A stretch of DNA of 64,000 nt, taken from Daphnia pulex (taxonomy: Eukaryota; Arthropoda; Branchiopoda; Diplostraca; Daphniidae). Where the stretch lies: the NCBI RefSeq assembly GCF_021134715.1, contig NC_060021.1:6386001-6450000 (forward strand). Reading direction: 5' to 3'. Within the stretch, counting starts at the first letter, position 1; every line of letters begins with the position of its first letter. The position numbers and the translations under genes were made by a program. The notes under the pieces are model-generated. The model saw only the letters and a list, made by a program, of their open reading frames with translations. It searched no databases and was not told where the DNA came from. Of this stretch, positions 32,901-55,068 are shown one piece after another.

Positions 32901-35900
32901 TTGTTGTTCAGCTGAGGGCCAAGCAAGGAAAGAATGAGAATATTGTGTCTGCAATGCTGCAAGACTTGAAACCAACCGTTAGAATAACCAACAACAAAGA
33001 TATAATTATCCAAGACATCATCCCATTTTCCTTGCCGATCATTACTCCCAGCCTGAGACCGGTTCGTGACATTTCATATTCATTAACGCAAGTGTTCATT
33101 CAAAAAAGTATTAATCATTAGGTGAGCGCCCAGTTGTACTCCGCCGAAGAGAAGGAACAAATTCTTCGGGTCATTGGCGTCATGATTTCGTACAATCTGA
33201 CTTTCCGCCAAGAAAAGACAATCGACGGAGTGTACCGCTACTGCCTCGAACCGTAAAACTCTTCCTTTGTCACATTAATGCGCTTTAATTGACACGTTTT
33301 CTTGTCAGGGATGTGGAGCAAGTGGCCTATTTCGAAGTCGATAATGCCCAGCGAAAAAGCTTGACGTACAGCGTCAAGCAAATGCTGGCTAGGGAGATCG
33401 AGCTGGAGAAACTTCGTCAGTACGAATGCAATTTGGGTCCTATGATTACGCCAAAGGCTACGATAGAGGAAATCGAAGAAGAACCCAAAGTCATCAAACC
33501 CCCGCCCAACGCGGCCATGACATTAGCTCTGAAGCCCAAGCCCATTGTCGAGTCCTGCAAAGTAAGTCCATTATTTCTCAAAATATATTATAAGTACCAG
33601 ACAAACGAGCTTTTTCGGAATCCCATCGATGAATCGTTTTCCCCTTTATTATGGGAAAAGGGAAAGTCGGGAAAAAAAGGTCGTCCTAAGTGATTAATGA
33701 TCTTTCGAATCTCGCCAAATGAAGAGCCGCCGCCCGGGCTTGGTTGGGTTTCATCATCTTTCCGCTATTCATATGATAATTGCTTTATAGTAACCGGTTA
33801 GCTGTTGAAAGCAAATGGAAGGAGAATAACATTCTTCCCGGTCGACCTCTCTTCGACCCTCTTGCTGTAAATATGTTCTTCTTCATCTATTCCCGTCTGC
33901 TCCGACAACTCTCGCACAAAATGAGAAAAGAAATGGCCAGTCAGTCCTTGACATATGATCGTCCAGTCGTCCTGGAAGATATTCCCCGTATTTTTTTATT
34001 TTTACTCTTTTTCCTGTTTTTGGTAGGATGCAAATGCGCAATAGGGCGGATGTAAGCTTGTTTTTTTTCTTTTGATTCCCCCTCTACTTTGGTTGAGGGT
34101 CTGGAAAGGGAGGGAGTGTATAAAGGCACCACCAAACGATTACATTTTGTGGCCGGATTATATTCTACGACTACTCTATTATGCATTATGAGGTGGGCAG
34201 GGCTAGTTTGGAAAGAGGGAAGGGACTGTGGCGTCATCGCCAGATAATGGGCTTTTTCCCGGTTTCCTTTTTGCCTGGCGAAAAAAAAAGGAAAAAACGG
34301 AAGTAATTGGTGGTGTAATGTACTGAGCAACCGGAATCGTTCAGAGAGTGAAGAGCCGTTTATTTTTTATTCCCTTCTCTTCTATTAACTGTTAGCCATC
34401 AGATCGGAAGTTAGGCTACTGTATAGTGCCCTTTTATGTAGTACGTTAGCAGTATCTCTCCACTCTGCTCCTTTTTCTAGAAAGATTTCGGGGTATCTCA
34501 TCGCATTTCCTGGGTCCGTCGACGTGCGGCGTAAGATCCCCTCGAAGAATAAAAAAAAACACACACACACATCCCGCAGCGTAGCGTTGCGCATTTGACG
34601 TTGGCCCTAGTCGACCATCGCTAGTCGACCGCGAAAAAGCGTCATTTTTTTCCTCTCTTTTTTCCCCCTCGACATTCATAATGTTTGGCAGTCAGTGGTG
34701 GTGGTAGTAGTTGCCCATATCTATTGATTCCCGTCTCCATAATAGCATGGTACACACACACAGACACCCACCCACTGATGTCTTTGGCTCTTTTGAGATT
34801 TATTTACTACCCACCCGTAAGTCTATACTGGCAACTCCTCTTTTTTTTTCATCTGTTCTGGACCCTAATCATATAGGAGCTCCCTCTTGATCCACCTCCC
34901 CACGACCACCCTCTCGAGTGGAGGGGGCCAACCCCCTCTGAGCTTGGGGTTGTACTGCGATGCGATTCTATAGCGTAATCGGCTTTATCAAACAGTCCGA
35001 TTAGTTGCGTGTGTGTGTGTCTGTTCTGTGAGGACAGCTTGCGATAGAGGTTGGGCAGGAAGCAATGGTGAAAGAGATCTATAGATATACTATATAGATA
35101 GATATACAGCAGTACTATTATTATTGTATATCCGTGGAGTAGCACACACAGTGAGTGAAAGTACATCTCAAAAGAGGAGGAGGAATTGGCCTGTAGTGTC
35201 TGCCGACACGTGTCGCTATTGTCGTTACCCAACAATATTGTCCTCTCAATTCCCCCCTCTTTCGCCTTATTTCCTATATAGAGTCTATACAAGTATAAAT
35301 CTATTAGGCTCCTATGGCTCCTGCCACACAGTCCTTTGCTCCTATTCATGTCGAAGAGGAGGGATCGAAAGGGAGACGCGTGAAGGAGAAGAGAGAGAAA
35401 AACAATGATAGAAAAACCCCACCGACAGCAGACAGGCAATAAGTCTTTGACGGAATCCCATTATCTCGGCCCATCATTGATGCTCGTGGCCGTGATTCCG
35501 CTCCATTTCATCTCGGGATTCAAAAGATCGTGCGAGGGGGGAGTGAAAAACTCTTCCGCGCCTTGATTGACGGCCCAGCCGAAATTCAATGAGTTTTTCA
35601 TTGTTGGGGTTTGATCATTTGGGGCGCGAGACAAACTATTTTGGCCGGTCGCTCTCAAAATGCAATTCCTTTTTGGCTCCTTGATGACGGGCTAAAAAGT
35701 GTAGAAGAAAAAAGACGATACTCGAAAATCGGACATCCATCGCTTGTTATACCCCGAGTGGGAAAACCGTTTGTTGATTGATTTGATGGAAAATGGCCGA
35801 ATAAGGTCGACTGGTATGATGATGACGTCCCTGGCGGATTCGTTCTGGAAAGAATAAAAGGATCCGTCGCTCTTGTTTTTCTCTCTTTATCCATTGCAAT

Positions 35901-38064
35901 TCGATTGTCGTTGACCGTTGGCTGATTGTCTCCCTGTCGTCCGTCACGCACACAATGCGGTCCCTCGGAACCCGACAATCAAATCATATCACGAATCAAA
36001 AATGGCGACCGCTCGTAGATTGGCTCTCGATTGATGGGATCCAACAAAATTGTCATTTTGGCTCTCTGAAACTTTGAAAAACAAACCAACAAAATGGCTG
36101 TTGTCGCCACCGTCGTTTTCTGGTTGGCAATTCACTCGGGTCTTCCTTTTCATTAATTATTCGATTGACATCTAGGGGGATTAAATGAGCGCACTAAATT
36201 CAAGGGAATCAAGATGGATGATGGACCTTATTAGAGATTTTGATTGCCGCATTGGGTTAACTACACACACACACACAGCCTTTCCATTAGCAACGAAAAG
36301 GGAATAAGATTTGCAAAGTAATGTGACACTCATCGACCCCCGGAAGCCCCGGACGAGTTATTACCGTTTTCTATCTAAGACGGGCCGAGATGAGTTAAAA
36401 CCTTTCACCTTGTCTTCACTGAAAGCCGCCGGAAATGATTTGAAAATTTCAACTCGTTTTGCAATTTAGATTTGGTTGTCCAAAATCAAATTACATTTGA
36501 TGGTATTTTTGCTTTTGTTGTTGTTGTTGTTGTTTAGCCGAAAATGTGTCTGTTAATGGACGCCGACGTCGGGGATTGTGGAAAGCGGGTGCTGCTGCTG
36601 CCAGGGGTGGCGAGAGGGTGGGTCAAAGCTCAACTCGATCAAAGCCGACAGAACGGCGAAGCTTTTAACTCTTAATCGCCTCCGACGGCGTTCGGCAGCT
36701 TCCGGCGGCTGATTCCGCCCTGCCTCTGCTGTGTGTGAGAGAGCCCGGCTCTCGTCCCGGAAGCGTGATGCCAAACGGCCCGGCAAGTATAACGTATTAC
36801 GAAATCTTGCTCCACCATCAGAGCTGGCAAAAGGGAGGCCAATAAGAAAGAAAGAAAAAAAACGTAACGAAAGAAAATGGATAAGAGGAAGCGTCTGGTG
36901 CTTGTGTGTGTGTATTTAACATGGACGAACCGAAAACTGATAAAATGACGCCGAAAGAATCACTGGACAAAGGCCATCCGGAAATGTGCCCGGCTGTATA
37001 ATATCTCCTTTCTTGTCCAGTACAACAGCAACAACAACTACAAAAAGAAGAAAAAATTTCCTCCTTTTTTTCTACCCCCTTTCTTTTGAAAATGGTTCCG
37101 GCAGCTTAATGTAGCCTCAACTAAAGGGCGAAAATTTCAGTCCGTGTCATTTATGGGATTGAAAGCTGCCGAATTGTTTTGTTTTTTGACGGGAAATGTT
37201 GTTGCTGTTGTTGCAAGTAATAAAATCCCATCAGAGTCCTGCTTCTCTCTCGGACTGATGAGCCCGCTCCGCTTAGGCATCCAGACAAGACAGACACTTA
37301 CTAAACTACGAGTTTCCGCTGGTGCGGAAGAAAAGCACAGCCCACTCGCCCCTAGCTCTAGTTGTGTCTGCGCTGTGTGCGGAGGAAACGACGAGCCAGG
37401 GATCCCGGCCGGGAGGAAGCATTGGCTCTTCCATCACGATGACTTTGAATGGCGTCGATCTTCTTCTTGTTCACTTTCTTCGCTCCTATTTTTTTCCCTC
37501 CGCCGAAGAGAGAATGTGTTGATACACACCACATAGACACAGTCGGACAAAGGGAACAAACAACTTTTACAGAGTTAAGGATGCGATTACTCTCTTTGAA
37601 AAAGTGCGAGTGCTAGTGGCCACTGTCCGCCCCCCAGTTTACTCTCTCTCTCTCGCAGTCGCACCATTGAACTAAGCGTTTGACCACTTAAACCTAAATG
37701 CTTTTCAGCTGTTAGCCTCTTGTCAAATCTTCTTGCCCTTTGATTTCATGCGCTACTTTGCGCAAATTCCGTTTGGAAAATCTACTAAATTGTTTTTATT
37801 TTCTTCGTTGATTTTATTTTATGTTTAGCCGGCTACGGATTTCTTCGGAAGGCCGTTGAAAACTCCGCCCAAAAAGAAAAATGCTGACGGTATAATCAAA
37901 TTGACTTAATATTCAAATCTTGTACAGAAAATAATTTTATTTTTCTACTTTTTATTTTCGTAGGTTCCTCGGTCCAAATTGCGCAAAATGACGTCTGGTA
38001 TCACTTCAAAGAGGGCTACAGCAACGCTGTCCGTCGCAGTGTCAAAATGGCGGATTTCATTTGA
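29942..38064 (+). CDS. Ctf18: chromosome transmission fidelity protein 18
   Basis: Large subunit of the alternative clamp loader (CTF18-RFC) that handles PCNA and supports sister-chromatid cohesion. Seventeen exons: 29942-30020, 30077-30331, 30406-30629, 30694-30774, 30846-31356, 31426-31577, 31641-31826, 31900-31922, 31990-32201, 32270-32414, 32485-32596, 32667-32837, 32912-33061, 33122-33252, 33309-33561, 37829-37889, 37964-38064; 948 aa (human 975). Walker A GPPGLGKTT about 366-374, Walker B LIIDE about 424-428, sensor 1 ICICND, then SLRPLRQ. The last two exons supply the conserved DFFGRPL and VWYHFKEGYSNAVRRS tail that binds DCC1/CTF8, which is why they are assigned here despite a 4267 bp intron. 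Exon 8 is a 23 nt microexon. AATAAA at about 38097. Confidence 0.94.
30160..30255 (+). repeat. tandem 48-bp duplication in CTF18 exon 2
   Basis: Two adjacent 48 bp units, 30160-30207 and 30208-30255, encode GSRSNSSLSGHAAPDI and GSRSNSSMSGHAAPLS. They are nearly identical in DNA and lie in the disordered N-terminal region. Confidence 0.9.
33562..37828 (+). other. 4.3-kb penultimate intron of CTF18
   Basis: Bounded by AAA before GTAAGT and a TTTAG acceptor. Most introns of this gene are 60-100 bp. It contains CT/GA tracts, short tandem repeats (GTT run near 36518-36535) and TAATTA-type homeodomain half-sites (near 36152), but no supported gene on either strand; the longest frame (34849-35439, minus) has no coding features. 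Its character matches the Drgx introns next door. Confidence 0.6.
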
Positions 38065-38489
38065 ATTGATATACAGAAAGTGGAAAGATGATTGAAATAA
38101 AACGGAAAAAGTCAATTGAATCCTACAACACCGTGTATTGACGAGAACGGAAATTTGAGAGAGAGAAAATTCTGAACTAAACACAGATTACAAGATGTTT
38201 TTTAATTTTGGGGGAATGTTTTAATTTTGATGGAGCAGGAGGATGAAGGAGGGGCCAATTACGGATTATGTTCTGCTGCTGCTGGGTAGTAGAGTGACTA
38301 GGAATTAACGAACAACATTTGATGGAAGAAACAAAGCAACTGGGAAAAGCAAAATTATGAATAGATTTTTGTTTAAATGTATCGAATATCGAATGAATTT
38401 TTATTTTTTCGCCGAGAGGATTTGAGAATTTGAGAGCCATTTAATTACTAACTTTTTGTTTTAGCTTGTTTCTCCCACTAGAATTATGT
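38065..38489. other. overlap zone of CTF18 and Drgx 3' UTRs
   Basis: A convergent 425 bp spacer with a CTF18 polyadenylation hexamer near 38097. The rest is presumably Drgx 3' UTR. No open frame of note. Confidence 0.5.
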
Positions 38490-46086
<7,597 letters not shown>

Positions 46087-49000
46087 CCGGAATGAATTGG
46101 AACAGGAGCAAAAACCGGGTAAGACAGTCGACAACCGATGGATGGATGGATAATGGAGAGAGTGAGAGGCTGGCCATACGAGTCAACTAAAAGGGGGTTA
46201 GAGCCGAGGGGGTGTGGGGTTTGTATGGAATCCGGCGCAGGCGCAATTGGCCAACCAAAGGCGAGGCAGAGAAACCGACCGTCCGCACGCTTCCTTCTTC
46301 CTCTCTCCCCCAATAGCGTCAACCGGCTACTAGATAAATATCCATTAGACATGGACCTCACGCCGAGAGAGAGAGTCTACCACGGAGATGTAGGAACCCG
46401 AACGGGAACCGGGACCGGCCGCAATTCCGTCGGACGCCGCAGCATCTTGACTTTTTCGCTTAATTCAACTGTAGACACGCAATAATTTTCGGGGAGTTTC
46501 TTCTTCTTCTTTTACCGTCGTATCTGGTAGTAGATTGCTCCCCGGCACGCCATGCCTACCCAGACTGGATTCATCCAGCGATTTTGTCTCTGATCAGTAC
46601 CAGGATCACTTCCGCCCACGAAATGAAGCCACATTATTTGTGAGCAATCAACTATTCCACGTGATTTACTATTGAAACTGCGTTTCTTTCTTTTCTCTTC
46701 CGGCGATATACCCCGGAAACTTGATAACAAGTTATCAAAGATGTACAAAGAAAAAAGGAGAGAATTAAGGCCAATGACTAGATCTATTGTATAAATATTA
46801 GAAATCATATCAAGGGTTGGGTGGCGTTCCCATCTTGTAGCCGACCGATTTCACGCCGAATTCTCTGTAAAAAAAAAGTTGTTGAAACCAAGGGAAAGAA
46901 ATCGAGATTTGATCCGCTTTCACGGCAGAAAAATCTGGAAGAATTTCAGAGATTTTCAGGATGTTGAGGGATCCCTTGATTCCGGCTTCCGATTTCTTTT
47001 TCCTCCTACTACTCCTACTACGTAGCAGCAACAAAGAAAAACCGCAGCTCATTTTTTTCGGAAGCGTTTTGCTGCTTTTGTAGAGTCGGGGCAAAGCATT
47101 AACCAAACAGATCCGGGGGTTAGTGTTATAAATAATCAGTGGGGTCTCGGCATATAAAAGAGAGATAGAGCTAGCCTATATAGACGTCGAGCAGCAAGTT
47201 CTTTTGAATATTCACGACTTCATTTACGAATCCGGTGCATTTCCTTCTCTCCCTTCTGTCTTATTTATTAAGTCTCTCCTAGGATCTTTTTTGATGGGTG
47301 TTTCCCCCCCCCCCCCCCCCCATCCGACTCGGAAAATCCCGCACCACAAAAGAGAGAGAGAGAGAGAGAAATGAAATTATTCCGGAAGCAAAGAACACTC
47401 ATTTTCCCGCCTACAAGAAATTAATTGGCTCCGATTATTTCTTCTTTCCCATTTTTTTGCGCGCCGAGTGCTAGTGCCGAGTGCAGTTTCGTTTGGCTAT
47501 CCTGCTATATAGTCCATCATCCGTCGTGATCGTTTGATGAACTCGCCCGTCTTCAGACGTTAAAGTAACGCGGATGGGGGATGAGGAAACGTATGCAGAT
47601 TTGGATGATGATCGTGGTGAATCATTTCTAGTTAGACGCTGTGCGGTGGAAAAACCCAGCCGAGCGGTTAATGATTAGTCCGGAATGAAAATCCTTCCGA
47701 CAAGGAAACGCTTAGCGGGCGGGAATATATGCTCCTCTTCTTTTCGATTCTTCTTCTTTCCAATGGGCAGCCAGCGTGTACCTTTGATGGCCAATTTGTA
47801 ATCGCCACATAATAGCCTGGACCACCTTCCTTCGCTCATTACAATGATGAGTTTCTATTTTCATGCTTGATGTTGTTTGGGTGAAGGGGGGGGGGATCGC
47901 TCCCGTGTTGAGGCAACAGCAGAAAGAAACTAGAATGATGGTATGCCGCAATGGCGTGTCTGCGCCCCGTTATAACCGACCTATCCGATTCACTCCATCC
48001 GGCACGTAGTACTATAGCCTTTTATATGTATATACATGTGTCTGATGTGTGTACACATTTGAATTGGACCGTTAAATTTCGATTTTGTGTCAACAAGATC
48101 GGTGGACGACCCATGTTGTTCATTCCCTCAGAGGCTCATTTGTTTGTTTAGCATTTGCTCCGATGTAGTGGACGTCCGAAGACGGAGCTCATCTCTCTCT
48201 TTGGTTGATTGGGGTTGGATGCTGTCCGATCTGGCCAAAGATTTTAATGAATCGTCTTGTGTGTACTAGTACATACCACGTTATCGATATTCACCAACCC
48301 GGGTGTAGTATAGTAGCAGCACATTGTCCGCCGCCGTCTTTTTGACCATTGAAGCTCGATCCCTTATGGGTTCACTGGTCGGTCGGTCTTTTCTACAAAC
48401 CACATCATATAAGACTTTGGGGCGTATAATCCGCTGGTGATCATCTGTCATCACAGATGACAGGCATGTTGATTGCTTCTCGATTGATATTGGTATTATA
48501 CCCGGAATTGGATGGGCACCGACTTTAGGCGCCACCCACGCATGTGTAATTCTCCCTCCATTTGAAAACAAAATACATATCCTTCCAAAGGGGGAGCGTC
48601 GTGAAAATTACATTTTCGTTAGCCGATAGAGACAAAGAAAGGAAATAAGAACTGCCGCATTTTTTGGTCTTGGGCTAGGTAAGAGAGAGGAGTTGGTGTG
48701 TGTAGGTGGGATATCCTTTTCGTAGTACCTGCCCGCTTGTTGTTGTAGTAGAAGCTGGAGCTATTTTTTCCGTCAGAGGCCTATTTTGATATGCAACGAA
48801 GGACCAAGGAGTTCACTGGGGAACTGGGATAAAGGATGGAAAGGATCATCCATAAATGTTGAGTACATTGAATTAGATTACACCACCCCCATATCCCATC
48901 ACACTATACATAGTAGATGCGCTGCACATGACCTGAGCCGATCTATGCAGATGCAGGAGCAGAGAATGACGGATGATTATTCAAACTCGGTAAAAAAACC

Positions 49001-51342
49001 GCCTTCTGTCCCGGCTGTGTGTACCTTTATACACATTTCAGGAAAGCTTGGTTTCTTTTATGCAAGTTTCCATTATTCCAAGTTACAGAAGACTCGGATG
49101 TTGGCCATCCTTCAGTCCTTTATCTCCCCCCTCTACGTCATACTGTTTCTTTATTAAATAAATGGGAGGAATTTTCTTTTTTTTTTTTGAGGATCCTTTT
49201 TACGGGGATTTTGTTTTTTTAAGGATCACAAGTCAAAACCTTTTTTCAAATAGATATTTCTTGCGTTCCAATTGCTTATGATAATCCTAGAGCCCACCGG
49301 AAGATTGGATTTATTCATCCAACTGACAATCTTTTCTCATAATTTCTATTGACTGTAATATGTATGGGGGAAAAGTCGAAATGTGGGGCTGATTTGCATG
49401 TCAACCGCCGATTTATAACTTACTCGAGCCATCCAAATTGTTTCGTTAAATCAGGAATTGTCAAACAAGACAAATAGCCGACCGAATGAAAGAATAACGA
49501 AAACGCCACGTTGGCTAATATGCAGGATTGATTTGCCTCGTACCTAACGGCCCGTCCCTGTATCATAGGCATTGACTAATCCTCTCTCTCCTACACAGAT
49601 GTGATTGGGCCATCACGTGGCGGAAAATCTTCAGGAAAATGGGCTTAATCGAATTGCGACAAAATGATGGCAAACCCGTATTATCGATGTTAACGGTCCC
49701 CGGTGACGTTGTGATGGTCTACGCACTCCGGTCATGTCAAACCATTCATTATATCCTTCCGTAGCTCCCACAGAGTTTTCCTACCTCAAGATTGGGACAC
49801 TATGAGCATATGCATAGACAAGTGTTTGCAGGCTGGGCAATGAATAAGCCAGGCATACACGACGAGGTCGGGTAGTCCCAAGTTAAGAAAACCATGCACA
49901 CCCATCGCAATAAATTGACTGCTGGGTGTGCTCACTTTAAGTCTTGCCACAGCAGATAAGTGATGGAAAAATGGTTTGCCAACGCATTGATAATGCATTG
50001 GAGCAAGACGCCTTTACAGCTCGTGCAACGTTCGTGACTATTTAATAATGCAAAAAGCTCCCCCTCTTTTCTTTTTTTTTTCCCTTCCTTTTTAGCTACC
50101 GCAGCTCTTCTACAACGTCATAAGAACTGGGACCCAACAGCTGAGGCCTCCTCTTTCACCTTTTGGGATGTAAGATAGCCGACCGCGGGCAGGAGGACTA
50201 TCTTTCTCTGCAGTTACTTATATAGTCCCCCCCATTTGGGTCCGACATGATCACATGTTTTTTCCACATTTTTATCGAATTGGGAGAAAACGTATGGACC
50301 AACTTGATTTCCACTAGGCGGGCTCTTATTTCTGGCCAGCAATCTGCCCATCATGCGATATCAGGTGGAATTGGCATCACTAGAGTATCCTTCTTACATT
50401 TACGATTTGGTTAAAAAGGAGTCGGAAACTGAGGAAAGAAGAAAAAAAGGCAATAGAAACATCTCGTACAACATTCACGACCGAATGCGGGAACACATTA
50501 TGATTCCGTCTGGGTAACTATCTCTGGCTATCCAATCATCTTTTATGCAGGACAAAAAGGCTACTGTTTGAAATGTTAATCCACGACAGGGAAAAAGAAA
50601 AAAAGAGAAGTAAAAGTTTGTTTTTTTGTTCTTTTGACTTTTCTTTCTTTCTCTCATATTCTCCAGTTTAGATGTTCTCTGTTTAAAAATGACAAGAGCG
50701 TTTCCAGCCGCTCCATCACGGTTGGACTGGCACCATCTTCAAATCCACTCCATCGTCGCCACTTTCCGATGCAATTTAGACACTCTCATTTCAAGTATAA
50801 AAAGACCCTAGCCAATTTGGAGAGATTTTTGAACCTTCTTATTTGGCGTTCGTGGAGTTTTAATTATAGAAGAATTTCCCTCGACATTTCCAGTAGTCGG
50901 ATGCACGTACGCATTACAACAACTAACAGCACATTCCGGTCGCTATACATTAAGATACAATACTCTAGACAATATCAATTGAAAAATTCATTGGTCATTG
51001 TCGGAAACCTGTCCCCAAGGATTGAAACTGAAAAACGTTGAAAACTTCTAAGAATTGAGAAAGTCCGCCGTCATCGTCGAGTTTGTTTTTTAAGTTCTCC
51101 CATGTCCCACCATGACGCGCTTCTGCTGTAACCATGGTGACATCCGTCTGAGGATTTATTTAATTGCTGGAGTTTTTTTTCGACGACCTACACGTCCTGT
51201 TTGCATGACCTTCTTGGATAATTGTTAGCACGTACACCTTTACCTCTCTCCCTATTTGAATGCCGGTAAGCTAGAGGTATATAAGTAGCCACACAATTTG
51301 TCTAACCATGCTCAATTATTTTCAAATTCTAGGTGAATCAAA
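46087..51342. other. 5.3-kb gene-free region upstream of Drgx
   Basis: No supported gene. It holds an 18-bp C run (47304-47321), a GA run (47351-47369), a TATCGATA at 48282-48289 and many short pyrimidine tracts. The composition resembles the Drgx and CTF18 large introns. Probably cis-regulatory DNA, with the promoter of the downstream phospho-lyase at its right end. Confidence 0.5.
47304..47321. repeat. (C)18 homopolymer
   Basis: Eighteen consecutive C bases in the Drgx upstream region, followed 30 bp later by a GA-dinucleotide run to 47369. Confidence 0.85.
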
Positions 51343-53621
<2,279 letters not shown>

Positions 53622-55068
53622 AGATATTAGTTAATGCGACTTTTTTCTCGTCTGTTTTATATATTTGTGGAAAAATCCTCATAGTTTTATAAGTTTTTGT
53701 TACTGCTCTGTTAACGTTCTCTAAATCCTGCGTTAAGTCCGTCATATTTCCAGCATATCCAAGATTTCCCGACGGCGATTTAGGGGGTGGTATACATACA
53801 GTTCTTAAATTCCTGAGATTCTGGTCAAAGTTGTTATAATTTCAAAATCTCATAACTAAGGTTAGGAGTTGTATCTCATTATGTCTGGGTCATAACTGGA
53901 TTAGTTTAAATTTTGGAGAGGAAATATCATTGTGGGATGTTTGTTTTTACTTTGTTATTGTAAACATTGTGTATTCACTTATAAACTTTGGGACAAATAT
54001 ACGTTGTTAACCAATCCTACGAAATTTCTCTTTCATTTTGTTACTGTATCCTTTTTGCTGATGCCAACACATTTATTAAGCAGAATGCCCCATTTCTTTA
54101 GGTGATTGGAAACTAATAAAATTGTTCTACGAAATTCCTCCATGAATTTTGACGCTGCTATTTTAAGCTTTTCTTGACTGCAACTATACTGTCACATCTC
54201 ACATGAACATGGCCTCGTGACTCATTCGTAATGCAAAAAACGAAAAAAATAATCTCTTATTACGCAGAAGAATATTTTTGCATAGCAAAATGCTCGCAGT
54301 TTTGCAAATTGCAATAGACTTTTTAAAAAATGTTGGATTTGCGATTTGCCTGCTGCGCGGCGAAATATTTTAAGTGCGTAGAATTCATTTAATGAAATCG
54401 AGAAACGCTGGCTGAAGCGCCTCCAAGCGGCCCACAAGCCGAAACCTAGGAAAAGAGAGAAGAAAAAAGAAGCCGAGCATTGGTCAGTGCATAGTTGCAT
54501 GTGTTGCCGCGTACGAATTGCTTGTTACGGGTATTGAAAGGTAATGTGTGTTTTATGTTAAGCTTCATTATGCCGAAAATTGAATATTTGAATCACGAAA
54601 TTCTTTAACCTTTGCTCGTGACTATATTTATAGCTTTTACCTACCAAGTTAAGTAACAACTCTATGAAAACTGAAAGCTGTGATCGGGTAGAAATTTTTG
54701 AACTCCCACAGCGTGAGGGGTGATACTACCTCGTTGTTCGTTCGTTGTCTTGACAGTCCCATTTTGTTGTTCGTTTTCATTCAAATTTAGCCAGTAACTT
54801 TCTCTTAAAGTATTAAATAAGTTTGTTTGTTGCCAAGGTAAAATTATTGCTTATCTGGGTTGTGATTTTAAGACTAAATTGTAAAAGATAAAAGTTGCCA
54901 CAGAATCTGACTCAGTCCCTTTGTGCAAGATAAGAACTCTTGATAAATTAATATAATTCTTTTTTTCTTAACTAGGTTCAATTGAAGTTATTAGACTTCA
55001 GTAAACCATACAGATCTTCCCACTTCAACTTCATTTTCTAGTGAAAACTATTCTTCAATAAAATCAGC
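53622..55068. other. phospho-lyase 3' UTR and rasputin 5' UTR exons
   Basis: Two candidate 5' UTR exons of the next gene end at 54540 (AAAG before GTAATG) and 54837 (AAG before GTAAAA), and both could splice to the acceptor at 54975 (CTAG), suggesting alternative promoters. The rest is AT-rich without coding features. Confidence 0.5.

Noticed and set aside
34849-35439. 196-codon minus-strand open frame in the CTF18 large intron
   Set aside because: Contains microsatellite-coded Ser/His/Thr and Ile/Leu/Tyr runs, no domain and no splice partners. Treated as chance.
49786-49998. 70-codon minus-strand frame in the Drgx upstream region
   Set aside because: Looks moderately protein-like but has no recognisable domain, signal peptide or splice partner; too short to call.
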